Positions 27,309 to 35,247 of a DNA stretch of 35,247 nt are shown here, piece by piece; positions within the stretch are counted from its first letter, which is position 1, and each line of letters opens with the position of its first letter. Both the position numbers and the translations under genes were made by a program. Source of the stretch: Bradyrhizobium sp. (GTDB taxonomy: Bacteria; Pseudomonadota; Alphaproteobacteria; Rhizobiales; Xanthobacteraceae); the NCBI RefSeq assembly GCF_017881085.1, contig NZ_JADGRI010000011.1, forward strand, positions 1 through 35,247, read 5' to 3'. The notes below the pieces were generated by a model. That model did no database searches, was not told the DNA's origin, and worked only from the letters and a program-made list of their open reading frames with translations.

Positions 27309-28904
27309 TCACGGCGCAAGCAGCTGACGGAAGCCCGAGTCCAGCCGCGCGTCGGCGCTTCTGATGTTGCCCCGGGCGGTGTCCATCCAGGTCTTGTCGG
27401 CATCCAGTGTCTTTAGCGCTTGATCGAGTTGGCGCGCAACTTCGGCGGGTTGCGGCCCGCCGATGCCCACGCGGGTCTTCACCATGAACTCCGGCGACAG
27501 CACCTGCCGGAATTCGGTCTCATCCATCGGCAGCTTCGCGTCGGGAAGCTGCAAGGCATGGATGGCATCGGCGTACAATTCCACCGCCTTGGCATAGGGG
27601 AAAGTCTTCGGCTTGAAGCCGTTGGCCCGCGCGAAAGTCACGATGGAAGAGGCGAAGCCGTGGCCAACGCGAAAGGGAATGTGATGTTCCTTCTGCAGGG
27701 TTTCGGCCAGTTCCATCGAGGTCGTCCAGTCGTCCTCGAGCTCCTCGAGCGAACGCTGCGGATTGACCGTGAGCGCGTCCAGAACGATGTCGAAATCCCC
27801 GATCATGTTGACGGCGTGTGCGAACAGGCCGATCTCCGCCCACGACGCCTTATAGTCGGTCATTCCCGTGGTCACGTTGTGCGCGCGGAGCGTCACCGTG
27901 TCGGCCAGCCCGACGACGTCAGAGGCTTCTTCGCGCGCGCGCATGATGACGCCGGGATTGCGCTTCTGCGGCATCGCGCTGCTGGTATAGGTCGAGGCCT
28001 CGTCGAGCAGAAGCCAGGGCCGCGTCTGGTGATATTGCGTGTGGATGTCGTTCAGCACGGCGCCGAGACGGATCGCGTTGGACGAGACGATCGCTGCCGC
28101 CTCGAGCGCAATGTCGGACGGGCTGATCTGGCCAGCGTCGATGGAATTTTCGATGATTCCATCGAAGCCGAGCAGGTCGGCCATGCGTTTGCGGTTCAGC
28201 GGCCAGATCGAATTGGCAAGAACGGCAGTGCCCATCGCGCAGCGATTGAGCCGCTTGTAGAGTTCGTGAATACGCTCTGCGTCGCGCGCAAACGAGGCTT
28301 CATAGCCCAACAGATAATCCGCATAGCTGGTGGGCTGCGCCTGCACGCCGTTGGTATAGGCGGGCACGATCGTATTGACGTTCTTCGCCGCGACGGCCAG
28401 CACGCGCGCGCGCATTCCGTTCAGGGCGTCGGAGAAATCGAGCAGTTGGTTGCGGAGCTTCGCCATCCGGTAGGTGGCGTACATATCCTGGCGGCTTCTG
28501 CCGGTATGAATGAAGGAAGCGTCGGGACCGATTGAATCGGCGATGATCTTTTCGATCTGCAGGACGTCGCCCGGCCGCTTGCCATTGGGTTTTCCCGCCT
28601 GCTCGATCGTGGAATTGACGCCGGTCGCGAGTTTTCGCCCAAGGTCGGGAGCAACGATCTTTTCCTCGACCAGCATGACGGCCGAGGCGCGGTTGATCTT
28701 GTTGAGCCAGTAGAATTGATCTTCCGCCTGATCCGTCTTGCTGGTCACCGACGCGTCGAGAACCACGGGCGCAGCGCCCACCTTGGCGGCCTGCTGGTTG
28801 CATTCGGCCGTCGTCGCGCAGGGTAATTGGCCGGTGTCCGCCGCCCTGGCTGTCCCTGCGAGGCAGGTCATCCCGAGCATCAGACCGGTGATTATCGACT
28901 TCAT
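27309..28904 (-). CDS. Exported argininosuccinate-lyase-like (fumarase/aspartase superfamily) protein
   Basis: Signal peptide MKSIITGLMLGMTCLAGTARAAD; HTGRSRQDMYAT; superfamily loop TSSAMPQKRNPG; YTNGVQAQPTSYADYLLGYEASFARDAERI region. Confidence 0.85.
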   Translation of the reverse strand: MKSIITGLMLGMTCLAGTARAADTGQLPCATTAECNQQAAKVGAAPVVLDASVTSKTDQAEDQFYWLNKINRASAVMLVEEKIVAPDLGRKLATGVNSTIEQAGKPNGKRPGDVLQIEKIIADSIGPDASFIHTGRSRQDMYATYRMAKLRNQLLDFSDALNGMRARVLAVAAKNVNTIVPAYTNGVQAQPTSYADYLLGYEASFARDAERIHELYKRLNRCAMGTAVLANSIWPLNRKRMADLLGFDGIIENSIDAGQISPSDIALEAAAIVSSNAIRLGAVLNDIHTQYHQTRPWLLLDEASTYTSSAMPQKRNPGVIMRAREEASDVVGLADTVTLRAHNVTTGMTDYKASWAEIGLFAHAVNMIGDFDIVLDALTVNPQRSLEELEDDWTTSMELAETLQKEHHIPFRVGHGFASSIVTFARANGFKPKTFPYAKAVELYADAIHALQLPDAKLPMDETEFRQVLSPEFMVKTRVGIGGPQPAEVARQLDQALKTLDADKTWMDTARGNIRSADARLDSGFRQLLAP

Positions 28905-29338
28905 GATGTTTCCTCATTTCCGGCTTCGGGCTCGATACGCGCGGACCGAATTGGCGCAGATTGTTTTTGCCGGGTGGGCGCTGGCGCCGGAGCCAATCTG
29001 ATCGACGGCCGTCAATTTGACAATCGCCGGGGCCGCCGCCGGCGCGCGCGAACGGAGGCGGGGATTCCGGCCTGCGGCGATTTGCTTCTTCCCCTCGGCA
29101 GGGGGCTGAGCAGAAATTTCGATCTGCTCGGCCGGCGAGACGGATGGCTGTTCGGCCCGGCACGGGATCCAACGGCCGACGCAAAGAGGAGCGAGAGGCG
29201 CGGCGATTTCGACCGGGCGAAACGATCGAATACAGTACGTGAAACGCCCCTTGGTCGTTCTCCAAGCTGGCTTCAGAGCCTCTGATCGAAGTCTGGTTGC
29301 CTTGCCGGTTTTCCCGGGCGGTCGGTTCTGACGTGCAA

Positions 29339-29366
29339 CCGGCCGGATTCTTGCGAATCCGGCCGG
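29339..29366 (-). terminator. Perfect 12-bp hairpin downstream of the binding-protein gene (no T-tract)
   Basis: CCGGCCGGATTC-TTGC-GAATCCGGCCGG; no T-tract on the minus strand, so it may be an attenuator or mRNA-stability hairpin instead. Confidence 0.45.
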
Positions 29367-29378
29367 ATGCGGGGTCTG

Positions 29379-30605
29379 TTACTTCTTCACCAGCGGGCAG
29401 TCGCTCGCCTCGAGCGGTTTGGCGGCGTCTTCCGGCGAGATCGTGGCGATCAGCTTGTAATAGTCCCACGGATACTTCGATTCTTCCGGCTTCTTTACCT
29501 CGAACAGATAGGCCGGAATGATGCGGCGGCCGTCGGCCCGCAGCGGGCCCTTACCGAACAAGGGATCGTCGGTCGGCAGTTCCTTCATCTTGGCGACGAC
29601 CTTGGCGCCGTCATGCGGATTGCCGCCGAGCGCTTCCATGGCCTTGAGATAGTGCAGCACCATGGCGTAGTTGCCGGCCTGGGTCATCGACGGCATCGAG
29701 TTCTTGTTCGCCAACGCGGAGAAGCGCTTCGACCAGGCGCGGGTCGAGTCGTTCTGGTCCCAGTAGAAGGATTCGGTGAACGTCAGGCCGTGCGCGGTCT
29801 TCAGGCCGAGCGAGTGCACGTCGTTGATGAACAGCAACAGCGCGGCGAGCTTCTGGCCGCCCTCGACGATGCCGAATTCGGCGGCCTGTTTGATCGAGTT
29901 GGTGGTGTCGCCGCCGGCATTGGCGAGGCCAACCACCTTCGCCTTCGAGGCCTGCGCCTGCAGCAGGAACGACGAGAAGTCCGACGAATTGATCGGATGC
30001 TTGACGCCGCCCAGCACCTTGCCGCCATTGGCGGTGACCACCGCGGTGGTGTCGCGCTCGAGCGCTGCGCCGAACGCATAATCGGCGGTCAGAAAGAACC
30101 ACGTGTCGCCGCCGGCCTTGGTCAGCGCCTTTCCGGTGCCGTTGGCGAGCATGTAGGTATCGTAGGTGAACGAGACCGTGTTCGGCGTGCAGGCCTTGCC
30201 GGTGAGGTCGGCGCTGGCGGCGCCGGAGTTGAGCAGCACCGCGTTCTTTTCCTTGACGAGGTTGCTCACGGCCAGTGCGACGCCGGAATTCGGCGTGTCG
30301 GCGATCGCATCGACCTTGTCATTGTCGATCCATTGCCGGGCGATGTTGACGCCGACATCGGGCTTGTTCTGGTGATCGCCGCTCACGACGTCGATCTTCC
30401 AGCCCTTCTTGGTAAGGCCGGAATCCTCGACCGCCATCTTGATCGCGACCACCGAATTGGGACCGCCGATATCGGCGTACAGGCTCGACATGTCGTTGAG
30501 CACGCCGATCTTGACCGTCTTGTCCTGGGCAAGGGCCGGTGCGGCGAGCGAAAGCCCGGCGCAGGCGAGAAGCACGGCGGTGCGCCGCGCGAGTGTCGTG
30601 TTCAT
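29379..30605 (-). CDS. ABC transporter substrate-binding protein, LivK/HAAT type
   Basis: ATG at 30605 behind GGAGGATTCCTTA; signal peptide MNTTLARRTAVLLACAGLSLAAPALAQ; KTVKIGVLNDMSSLYADIGGPNSVVAIKMAVEDSG. Confidence 0.92.
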   Translation of the reverse strand: MNTTLARRTAVLLACAGLSLAAPALAQDKTVKIGVLNDMSSLYADIGGPNSVVAIKMAVEDSGLTKKGWKIDVVSGDHQNKPDVGVNIARQWIDNDKVDAIADTPNSGVALAVSNLVKEKNAVLLNSGAASADLTGKACTPNTVSFTYDTYMLANGTGKALTKAGGDTWFFLTADYAFGAALERDTTAVVTANGGKVLGGVKHPINSSDFSSFLLQAQASKAKVVGLANAGGDTTNSIKQAAEFGIVEGGQKLAALLLFINDVHSLGLKTAHGLTFTESFYWDQNDSTRAWSKRFSALANKNSMPSMTQAGNYAMVLHYLKAMEALGGNPHDGAKVVAKMKELPTDDPLFGKGPLRADGRRIIPAYLFEVKKPEESKYPWDYYKLIATISPEDAAKPLEASDCPLVKK

Positions 30606-30726
30606 TAAGGAATCCTCCAAATCTGAAATGGGGCGGGCTCTCTTGCCGGAGCCTTGTATGGTCAGGTTCGATCGAACGAACGATCTGCCCTCCCGATAGA
30701 CGTTCTCGGGCTCTGCTGCAATGCGT

Positions 30727-30883
30727 TATCGCAGCGCATCAGACGTAAGTCTGAACGTCCGGAGTTCGCTTTCCGGTACCAGATTCCGCGGTTTACACGC
30801 GCCTCTTGGTGGCGGCCGCCCTGGCATGGATCCCGTGGCATTGCCGGGCGTCGCGGCCGAAACCGCCGCGACCACGGTGCCGT
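30727..30883 (-). pseudogene. Decayed remnant of the 3' end of the propeller gene at 34081..35232
   Basis: Aligns to 34082-34244 in the same orientation at roughly 70% by eye with few indels; exact blocks TATCGCAGCGCATC, CGCTTTCCGGTA, GACCACGGTGCCGT. Confidence 0.75.
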
Positions 30884-30916
30884 GGCAGGGTACTGCAATC
30901 GGGTCGAGCGGCCCAC

Positions 30917-30949
30917 AAAAAGACCCCAGGTTAGCAAAAACCCGGGGTC
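30917..30949 (-). terminator. Rho-independent terminator of the methyltransferase operon
   Basis: GACCCC...GGGGTC hairpin; on the minus strand followed by TTTTT. Confidence 0.7.
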
Positions 30950-30973
30950 AAATCAGGTCGGCCGCGGCCCCGA

Positions 30974-31804
30974 TCAGCCGTTCCTGGTAATGACGACCTC
31001 GAGGTATTCGCTGGGAACCACCAGCGTACCGTCGTCGGCAATGTTGAACTTCTCCAGCAAAGCGTCGATGTCGGCTTCGAGCGCGGCGCCGGCTGCGGCG
31101 TCGAGCGCCTCGAACGCCTTGACGACCGGGCCGTAATAGCCGCGGAAAATTTCGAGCCAGTGCTCCGGCGATCGATAGCGGAAGACGAAATTTCGGCTCT
31201 GTGCGGCGACGCTGGCCTTGGTGCCGAACAGGCTGTTGAGGTGCGAAATGTCGCCCCACAGCGCCGGAGATTGCACGCCGAACGGCGGCGGCAAATGCTT
31301 GCCGATGGTCTTGAACAGCTGCCCGATGAAACTCTCCGGCGTCCAGTTTGCGAGGCCGATCTTTCCGCCCGGACGGCAGACGCGGATCAACTCGTTCGCG
31401 GCCTGCTGCTGGTTCGGCGTAAACATCACGCCGAAGGTGGAGAGGACGACGTCGAAGCTCGCATCCGCAAAGGGCAGCGCTTCGGCGTCGGCCTCGCGGA
31501 ATGCGACGGGCAGCCGATCGGCCGCGGCGCGCTCGCGGCCGCGTTCCAGCAGCGGCCCGACATAGTCGGTGGACGTCACCTCGGCGAAGCGGCGCGCGGC
31601 GGCGAGCGTGGCGTTGCCGTTGCCGGCGGCGACGTCGAGCACTCGCTGGCCGCTGCGCAGGTCGACGGCCTCGCAGAGCGTTTCGCCGACGATCTGCAAG
31701 GTGACGCCGACGATCGCGTAGTCGCCGGACGACCATGCCTTCTGCTGGCGGTCCTTGATCGCGGTGAGGTCGAAACTCGCGGGGTTGATGGCCTGGATGC
31801 TCAT
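30974..31804 (-). CDS. Class I SAM-dependent methyltransferase
   Basis: RVLDVAAGNGNATLAAARRFAEVTSTDYVGPLLERGRERA...LPFADASFDVVLSTFGVMFTPNQQQAANELIRVCRPGGKIGLANWTPE. Confidence 0.9.
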   Translation of the reverse strand: MSIQAINPASFDLTAIKDRQQKAWSSGDYAIVGVTLQIVGETLCEAVDLRSGQRVLDVAAGNGNATLAAARRFAEVTSTDYVGPLLERGRERAAADRLPVAFREADAEALPFADASFDVVLSTFGVMFTPNQQQAANELIRVCRPGGKIGLANWTPESFIGQLFKTIGKHLPPPFGVQSPALWGDISHLNSLFGTKASVAAQSRNFVFRYRSPEHWLEIFRGYYGPVVKAFEALDAAAGAALEADIDALLEKFNIADDGTLVVPSEYLEVVITRNG

Positions 31805-31858
31805 GGTAGCGTTTCTCCTGGTTGAAGTTGACGACGGAGGCGGGGTGGGGCGCAGCGG

Positions 31859-32647
31859 CTATTCGGCCGCTGCTCCGGTGCTGCGAACCGGTTCGGTGCG
31901 CAGTTTTGGGGATTGCGGAAGGCGGCTGCGCCAGGGCAACAGCATCGAAACGCGATCGCGGTAGCGGCGGTAGTCGTCGCCGAACAACGCGATCAGGTCG
32001 CGCTCCTCCAGTGAGATGCCGATCAGGATGTAGCCGGTGGTCACGGCGGCGAATAAAAGGTGCCCGGCGGTCATGGTGGGCGCGGCCCAGAACGCAAGGA
32101 TGAAGCCGAGGTAGATCGGGTGCCGCACGAATTTGTAAAACAGCGGGGTCCTGAACCGCGGTGCCGGGGTCTCGCGGCCGACGAGATTGTTGGCGACCTG
32201 CTGCACGCCGAACAATTCGAAGTGATTGATCAGGAACGTGCTGGTCAACACGATCAGCCAGCCGGCGAGGGAGAGTTCGGTCAGGGCCGCGGCGATTGGC
32301 GGACCGCCGACCTGCCAGATCACCGCCGGTATCGGCCGCCATTGCCAGTACAACAGCAGCAGCGTGAGGCTGGCGAACAGCACATAGGTGCTGCGCTCCA
32401 TCGGCGCCGGCAGGTATCGCGTCAGCCAGCGCTTGAAGGGTCGTCGTGCCATCACGCTGTGCTGAACGGCGAACAGCCCCAGCAGGCACAGGTTGACTAT
32501 CAGCGCCTGCAACAGCGGCCCCGGTGCGCCGCTGTCGATGGTCTTCGGCACGACCTGCCCGACGACGAAACCGATGGCGTAAAGGATCGTCCCGAAGGAC
32601 AGCAGGTAGGATACAATGCCGTACAGAAAAATCAGCAGTCGGTTCAT
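31859..32647 (-). CDS. mddA: MddA-like methanethiol S-methyltransferase (NnrU/isoprenylcysteine-methyltransferase-like membrane protein)
   Basis: ATG at 32647; LFAVQHSVMARRPFKRWLTRYLPAPMERSTYVLFASLTLLLLYWQWRPIPAVIW...LFYKFVRHPIYLGFILAFWAAPTMTAGHLLFA...ISLEERDLIALFGDDYRRYRDRVSMLLP. Confidence 0.78.
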   Translation of the reverse strand: MNRLLIFLYGIVSYLLSFGTILYAIGFVVGQVVPKTIDSGAPGPLLQALIVNLCLLGLFAVQHSVMARRPFKRWLTRYLPAPMERSTYVLFASLTLLLLYWQWRPIPAVIWQVGGPPIAAALTELSLAGWLIVLTSTFLINHFELFGVQQVANNLVGRETPAPRFRTPLFYKFVRHPIYLGFILAFWAAPTMTAGHLLFAAVTTGYILIGISLEERDLIALFGDDYRRYRDRVSMLLPWRSRLPQSPKLRTEPVRSTGAAAE

Positions 32648-32696
32648 GTCGGTCTCCTCAAAATGAATGCTGAAAAATGGATGTTGTTTGCCGTGG

Positions 32697-32930
32697 TTAT
32701 GCGCGGCGGCTGGCCCGGCCGCGCCGTTTGGCGCGCAAGGCCAGAAACCGGCCCGGATCGGTGGTGAGCGGGGTTGCAAGGCTCTCGACCACGTCGGAGC
32801 GGGACAATCCGACGTCGGCGAGCGAGCGGTCGTCGATATGCAGCAACGGCTTGATCGCCGACCGCATCAGCAATGCCGCGATGAATTCGGTTATCCGGTT
32901 GGCTGCGCTGGCAGCCCATTTCTTGATCAT
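32697..32930 (-). CDS. DUF1127-like small protein
   Basis: MIKKWAASAANRITEFIAALLMRSAIKPLLHIDDRSLADVGLSRSDVVESLATP: DUF1127-type L.D.SDR.LxDVGL-like motif. Confidence 0.65.
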   Translation of the reverse strand: MIKKWAASAANRITEFIAALLMRSAIKPLLHIDDRSLADVGLSRSDVVESLATPLTTDPGRFLALRAKRRGRASRRA

Positions 32931-33018
32931 GACAGCCTCCATCGGCTAAAGTGCAATGCGCCAGACCAAGGTCCGCGCCTCTGAGGCCGATGGATATTGT
33001 CGAAGGGCTATTCTCTCA

Positions 33019-34068
33019 ATGATCGGGACGCCGCCTTCATTTGCAGCGACGCCGGAAAGCGACGGCGCCGGTCACGATGTGCTCGCGGAAATGTTACGCG
33101 CGGTGCGTCTGACCGGATCGGTGTATCTCAACGCCTGCTTCACCGCGCCGTTCGGCATCGTCAGCCCCAGGCATTTCGACGAGCACACGCCGATGGCGCA
33201 TCTGCGTCACATCAGCATCTTTCATTTGATTTCCGCGGGCGAGTGCAGCGTCGAACTGGCGACCGGCGAGCAAAGGAAGGTGTCGGCCGGCGACATCCTG
33301 CTGATGCCGTTTGCGGACACGCACAAGTTCTGGAATGGCCGTCCCGCGGAGCACGTCGCAGCCGACGACGTCGTTCGTCCCGGACGGCTGAAGGGAATGT
33401 GGAACATCAATCACGGCGGCGGCGGCGAGGAAACACGCGTGGTCTGCGGGTTCATCGAATCCTCGGAATTCCTGCTGACGCCGGTGTTTCGCACCCTGCC
33501 GCCGTTGCTGGTGGATCGGACCGGGGACGATCAAGTCAGCGCCCTGATCGCATCCACGGTGAAACAGATACTGGCGATGACCGAAAGCGCCGCTGCCGGC
33601 ACCGAACTCATGCTTGGCCGGTTGATGGAGCTGCTTTTCGTCGAAGTGCTGCGCCGTTACGCCACGAGCCTGCCGCCAAGCGCGAAGGGCTGGTTCGCGG
33701 CGCTCAACGATCCGATCGTCGGCCGCGCCCTGCAATTCATGCATCGCGATCCGGCGCGGCGCTGGACGGTGGACGATCTGGCGCATGAGGCCGGCTCCTC
33801 GCGCACCGTGCTGGCCGAACGATTCCAGACCGTGCTGGGCCAGGCGCCGATCGAGTATCTCACGAGCTGGCGGATGCAGCTCGCGGCCGAACGGATCCGA
33901 ACCGGCCGCGAAGGGCTGGCGGCCATTGCGGCCGAGGTCGGCTATGATTCCGAAGCGGCGTTCAACCGTGCCTTCAAGCGGGTGACGGGCGTCACGCCGG
34001 GGCGCTGGCGCGACAGCGCTCCGGCAAATGGTGGCGTGGCATTTGCGCCCAAGGAGGCGGGCACTTGA
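33019..34068 (+). CDS. AraC-family regulator with N-terminal cupin
   Basis: ORF 32956..34068, likely start 33019. Cupin-like TPMAHLRHISIFHLISAGECSVELATGEQRKVSAGDILLMPFADTHKFW; AraC HTHs WTVDDLAHEAGSSRTVLAERFQTVLGQAPIEYLTSWRMQLAAERI...AAEVGYDSEAAFNRAFKRVTGVTPGRWR. Confidence 0.92.
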   Translation: MIGTPPSFAATPESDGAGHDVLAEMLRAVRLTGSVYLNACFTAPFGIVSPRHFDEHTPMAHLRHISIFHLISAGECSVELATGEQRKVSAGDILLMPFADTHKFWNGRPAEHVAADDVVRPGRLKGMWNINHGGGGEETRVVCGFIESSEFLLTPVFRTLPPLLVDRTGDDQVSALIASTVKQILAMTESAAAGTELMLGRLMELLFVEVLRRYATSLPPSAKGWFAALNDPIVGRALQFMHRDPARRWTVDDLAHEAGSSRTVLAERFQTVLGQAPIEYLTSWRMQLAAERIRTGREGLAAIAAEVGYDSEAAFNRAFKRVTGVTPGRWRDSAPANGGVAFAPKEAGT

Positions 34069-34080
34069 TGAAGCCGCGGC

Positions 34081-35232
34081 CTATCGCAGCGCATCCGAGG
34101 TGAGCTTGAATTTCTGGATCCGCTTTCCGGTATCGACCTCGGCGGTATAGACGTTGCCTTTGCTGTCGACCGCCATGGCGTGGATCCAGTGGAATTGTCC
34201 GGCGTTGCGGCCGTTGCGCCCGAAACTGCCGACCACGGTGCCGTCGTCGCGCTTCAGCACCCGGATCTCGTTGTTCTCGCCGTCGGCGCTCAAAAGGTAG
34301 GTCTGCTTCGGATCGGGCCAGATCGCGATGTCCCACACCGCGCCGTTGCCGAGCGTGTTCTTCTCGAAAAACCACTCCTTGACGAACGTGCCGTCTTTCC
34401 TGAACACCTGGATGCGGTTGTTGATGCGGTCGCAGACATAGACCAGCCCGTCATTGGCTATCTTCACGCAATGCACGGGATTGGCGAATTGCTGCGCGAC
34501 CTGTGCCTTGGGATCGTAAGGCGGCTGCTTGGCGTCGTCAGGCTTGTTGCCATAAGCGCCCCAGTGCCGCTTGTAGGCGCCGGTGGTCGCATCGAACACA
34601 ATGACGCGGTGGTTGCCGTAGCCGTCGGCGACATAGATTTCGTTGGCGTCCTTGTCGATCGCGGTCTCCGCGGGCTTGCCGAGTTGCGTGGTGTCGTTGG
34701 AGCCCTTGCTCGGCGCGATCTGGCCGATCTGCGAGACGAACTTGCCGTCGAGGGTGAATTTCAGGATCGCGTTGTCGTTGTCGGCGTTGCCGCCGATCCA
34801 GACGAAGCCGCGCTCGTCGACCTCGATGCCGTGTTCCCGGCCGACCCATTCATAGCCTTCGCCGGGCCCGCCCCACGAGCGCAGCAGATTGCCGTCGGTG
34901 TCGAACTCCAGCACGGGCGGCGCCGAAACGCAGCATTTCGAGCGCGGCGGCGTCAGCGCCGCCCCCTTCTCGTCGTCGGTCAGCGAGCGCGGGCGATGGA
35001 TCACCCAGATATGGCCCTGCCAGTCGACGGTGATGCCGCCGACCTGGCCCAGGATCCAATTGTTCGGCAGCGGCTTCGGCCAGGCCGCATCGACCGCAAA
35101 GGTCGGAATCTCGCCGACGTCAGCGGCGCGCGTCAGCGCCGGCGCGGCGATCAGGAGGGCGAAGGCGATGAGGAGCGAAACAGTTCTGGCGGCGGCGCGA
35201 ACCATATAGCCGCGATGGAGCATCGGCGTCAT
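34081..35232 (-). CDS. Secreted NHL/SMP-30-like beta-propeller protein
   Basis: Signal peptide MVRAAARTVSLLIAFALLIAAPALTRAAD; NHL-like blades GNLLRSWGGPGEGYEWVGREHGIEVDERGFVWIGGN, NEIYVADGYGNHRVIVFDATTGAYKRHWGAYGN, VYVCDRINNRIQVFRKDGTFVKEWF. Confidence 0.85.
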   Translation of the reverse strand: MTPMLHRGYMVRAAARTVSLLIAFALLIAAPALTRAADVGEIPTFAVDAAWPKPLPNNWILGQVGGITVDWQGHIWVIHRPRSLTDDEKGAALTPPRSKCCVSAPPVLEFDTDGNLLRSWGGPGEGYEWVGREHGIEVDERGFVWIGGNADNDNAILKFTLDGKFVSQIGQIAPSKGSNDTTQLGKPAETAIDKDANEIYVADGYGNHRVIVFDATTGAYKRHWGAYGNKPDDAKQPPYDPKAQVAQQFANPVHCVKIANDGLVYVCDRINNRIQVFRKDGTFVKEWFFEKNTLGNGAVWDIAIWPDPKQTYLLSADGENNEIRVLKRDDGTVVGSFGRNGRNAGQFHWIHAMAVDSKGNVYTAEVDTGKRIQKFKLTSDALR

Positions 35233-35247
35233 GGCATCCTCCCGAAT

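Overview
GC-rich window from an alphaproteobacterial chromosome; the repeat content and gene families suggest Bradyrhizobium or a close relative (inference). Most of it is ordinary coding sequence: peptide deformylase (partial), two MFS transporters, a DUF899 protein, a HAAT/branched-chain amino-acid ABC operon (livGFHM-like, no binding protein), DUF47-Pit phosphate uptake, prfC, NnrU, panB, an acyl-CoA synthetase, TPR-lipoprotein-der, a LuxR-type regulator, a PaaI-like thioesterase, an exported argininosuccinate-lyase-fold protein, an orphan periplasmic binding protein, and a module of AraC regulator / DUF1127 / MddA-like methyltransferase / SAM methyltransferase, followed by a secreted beta-propeller protein. 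Points most worth a second look: (1) the exported lyase-fold protein, in which the canonical catalytic His of the argininosuccinate lyase family (YTHLQ.AQP) reads Asn (YTNGVQAQP), paired with an orphan binding protein; (2) the MddA/AraC module, bracketed by two diverged direct copies of the 3' end of the propeller gene; (3) a ~33-bp motif shared by the regions upstream of the DUF899 gene and of a regulator / chimeric-ORF locus, where the chimeric ORF begins with a DUF899-like N-terminus; (4) a decayed LuxR-HTH remnant near the intact LuxR gene; (5) a composite interspersed repeat at about 1734-2430 with a long-range stem. No tRNA, rRNA, CRISPR array or intact transposon was seen.
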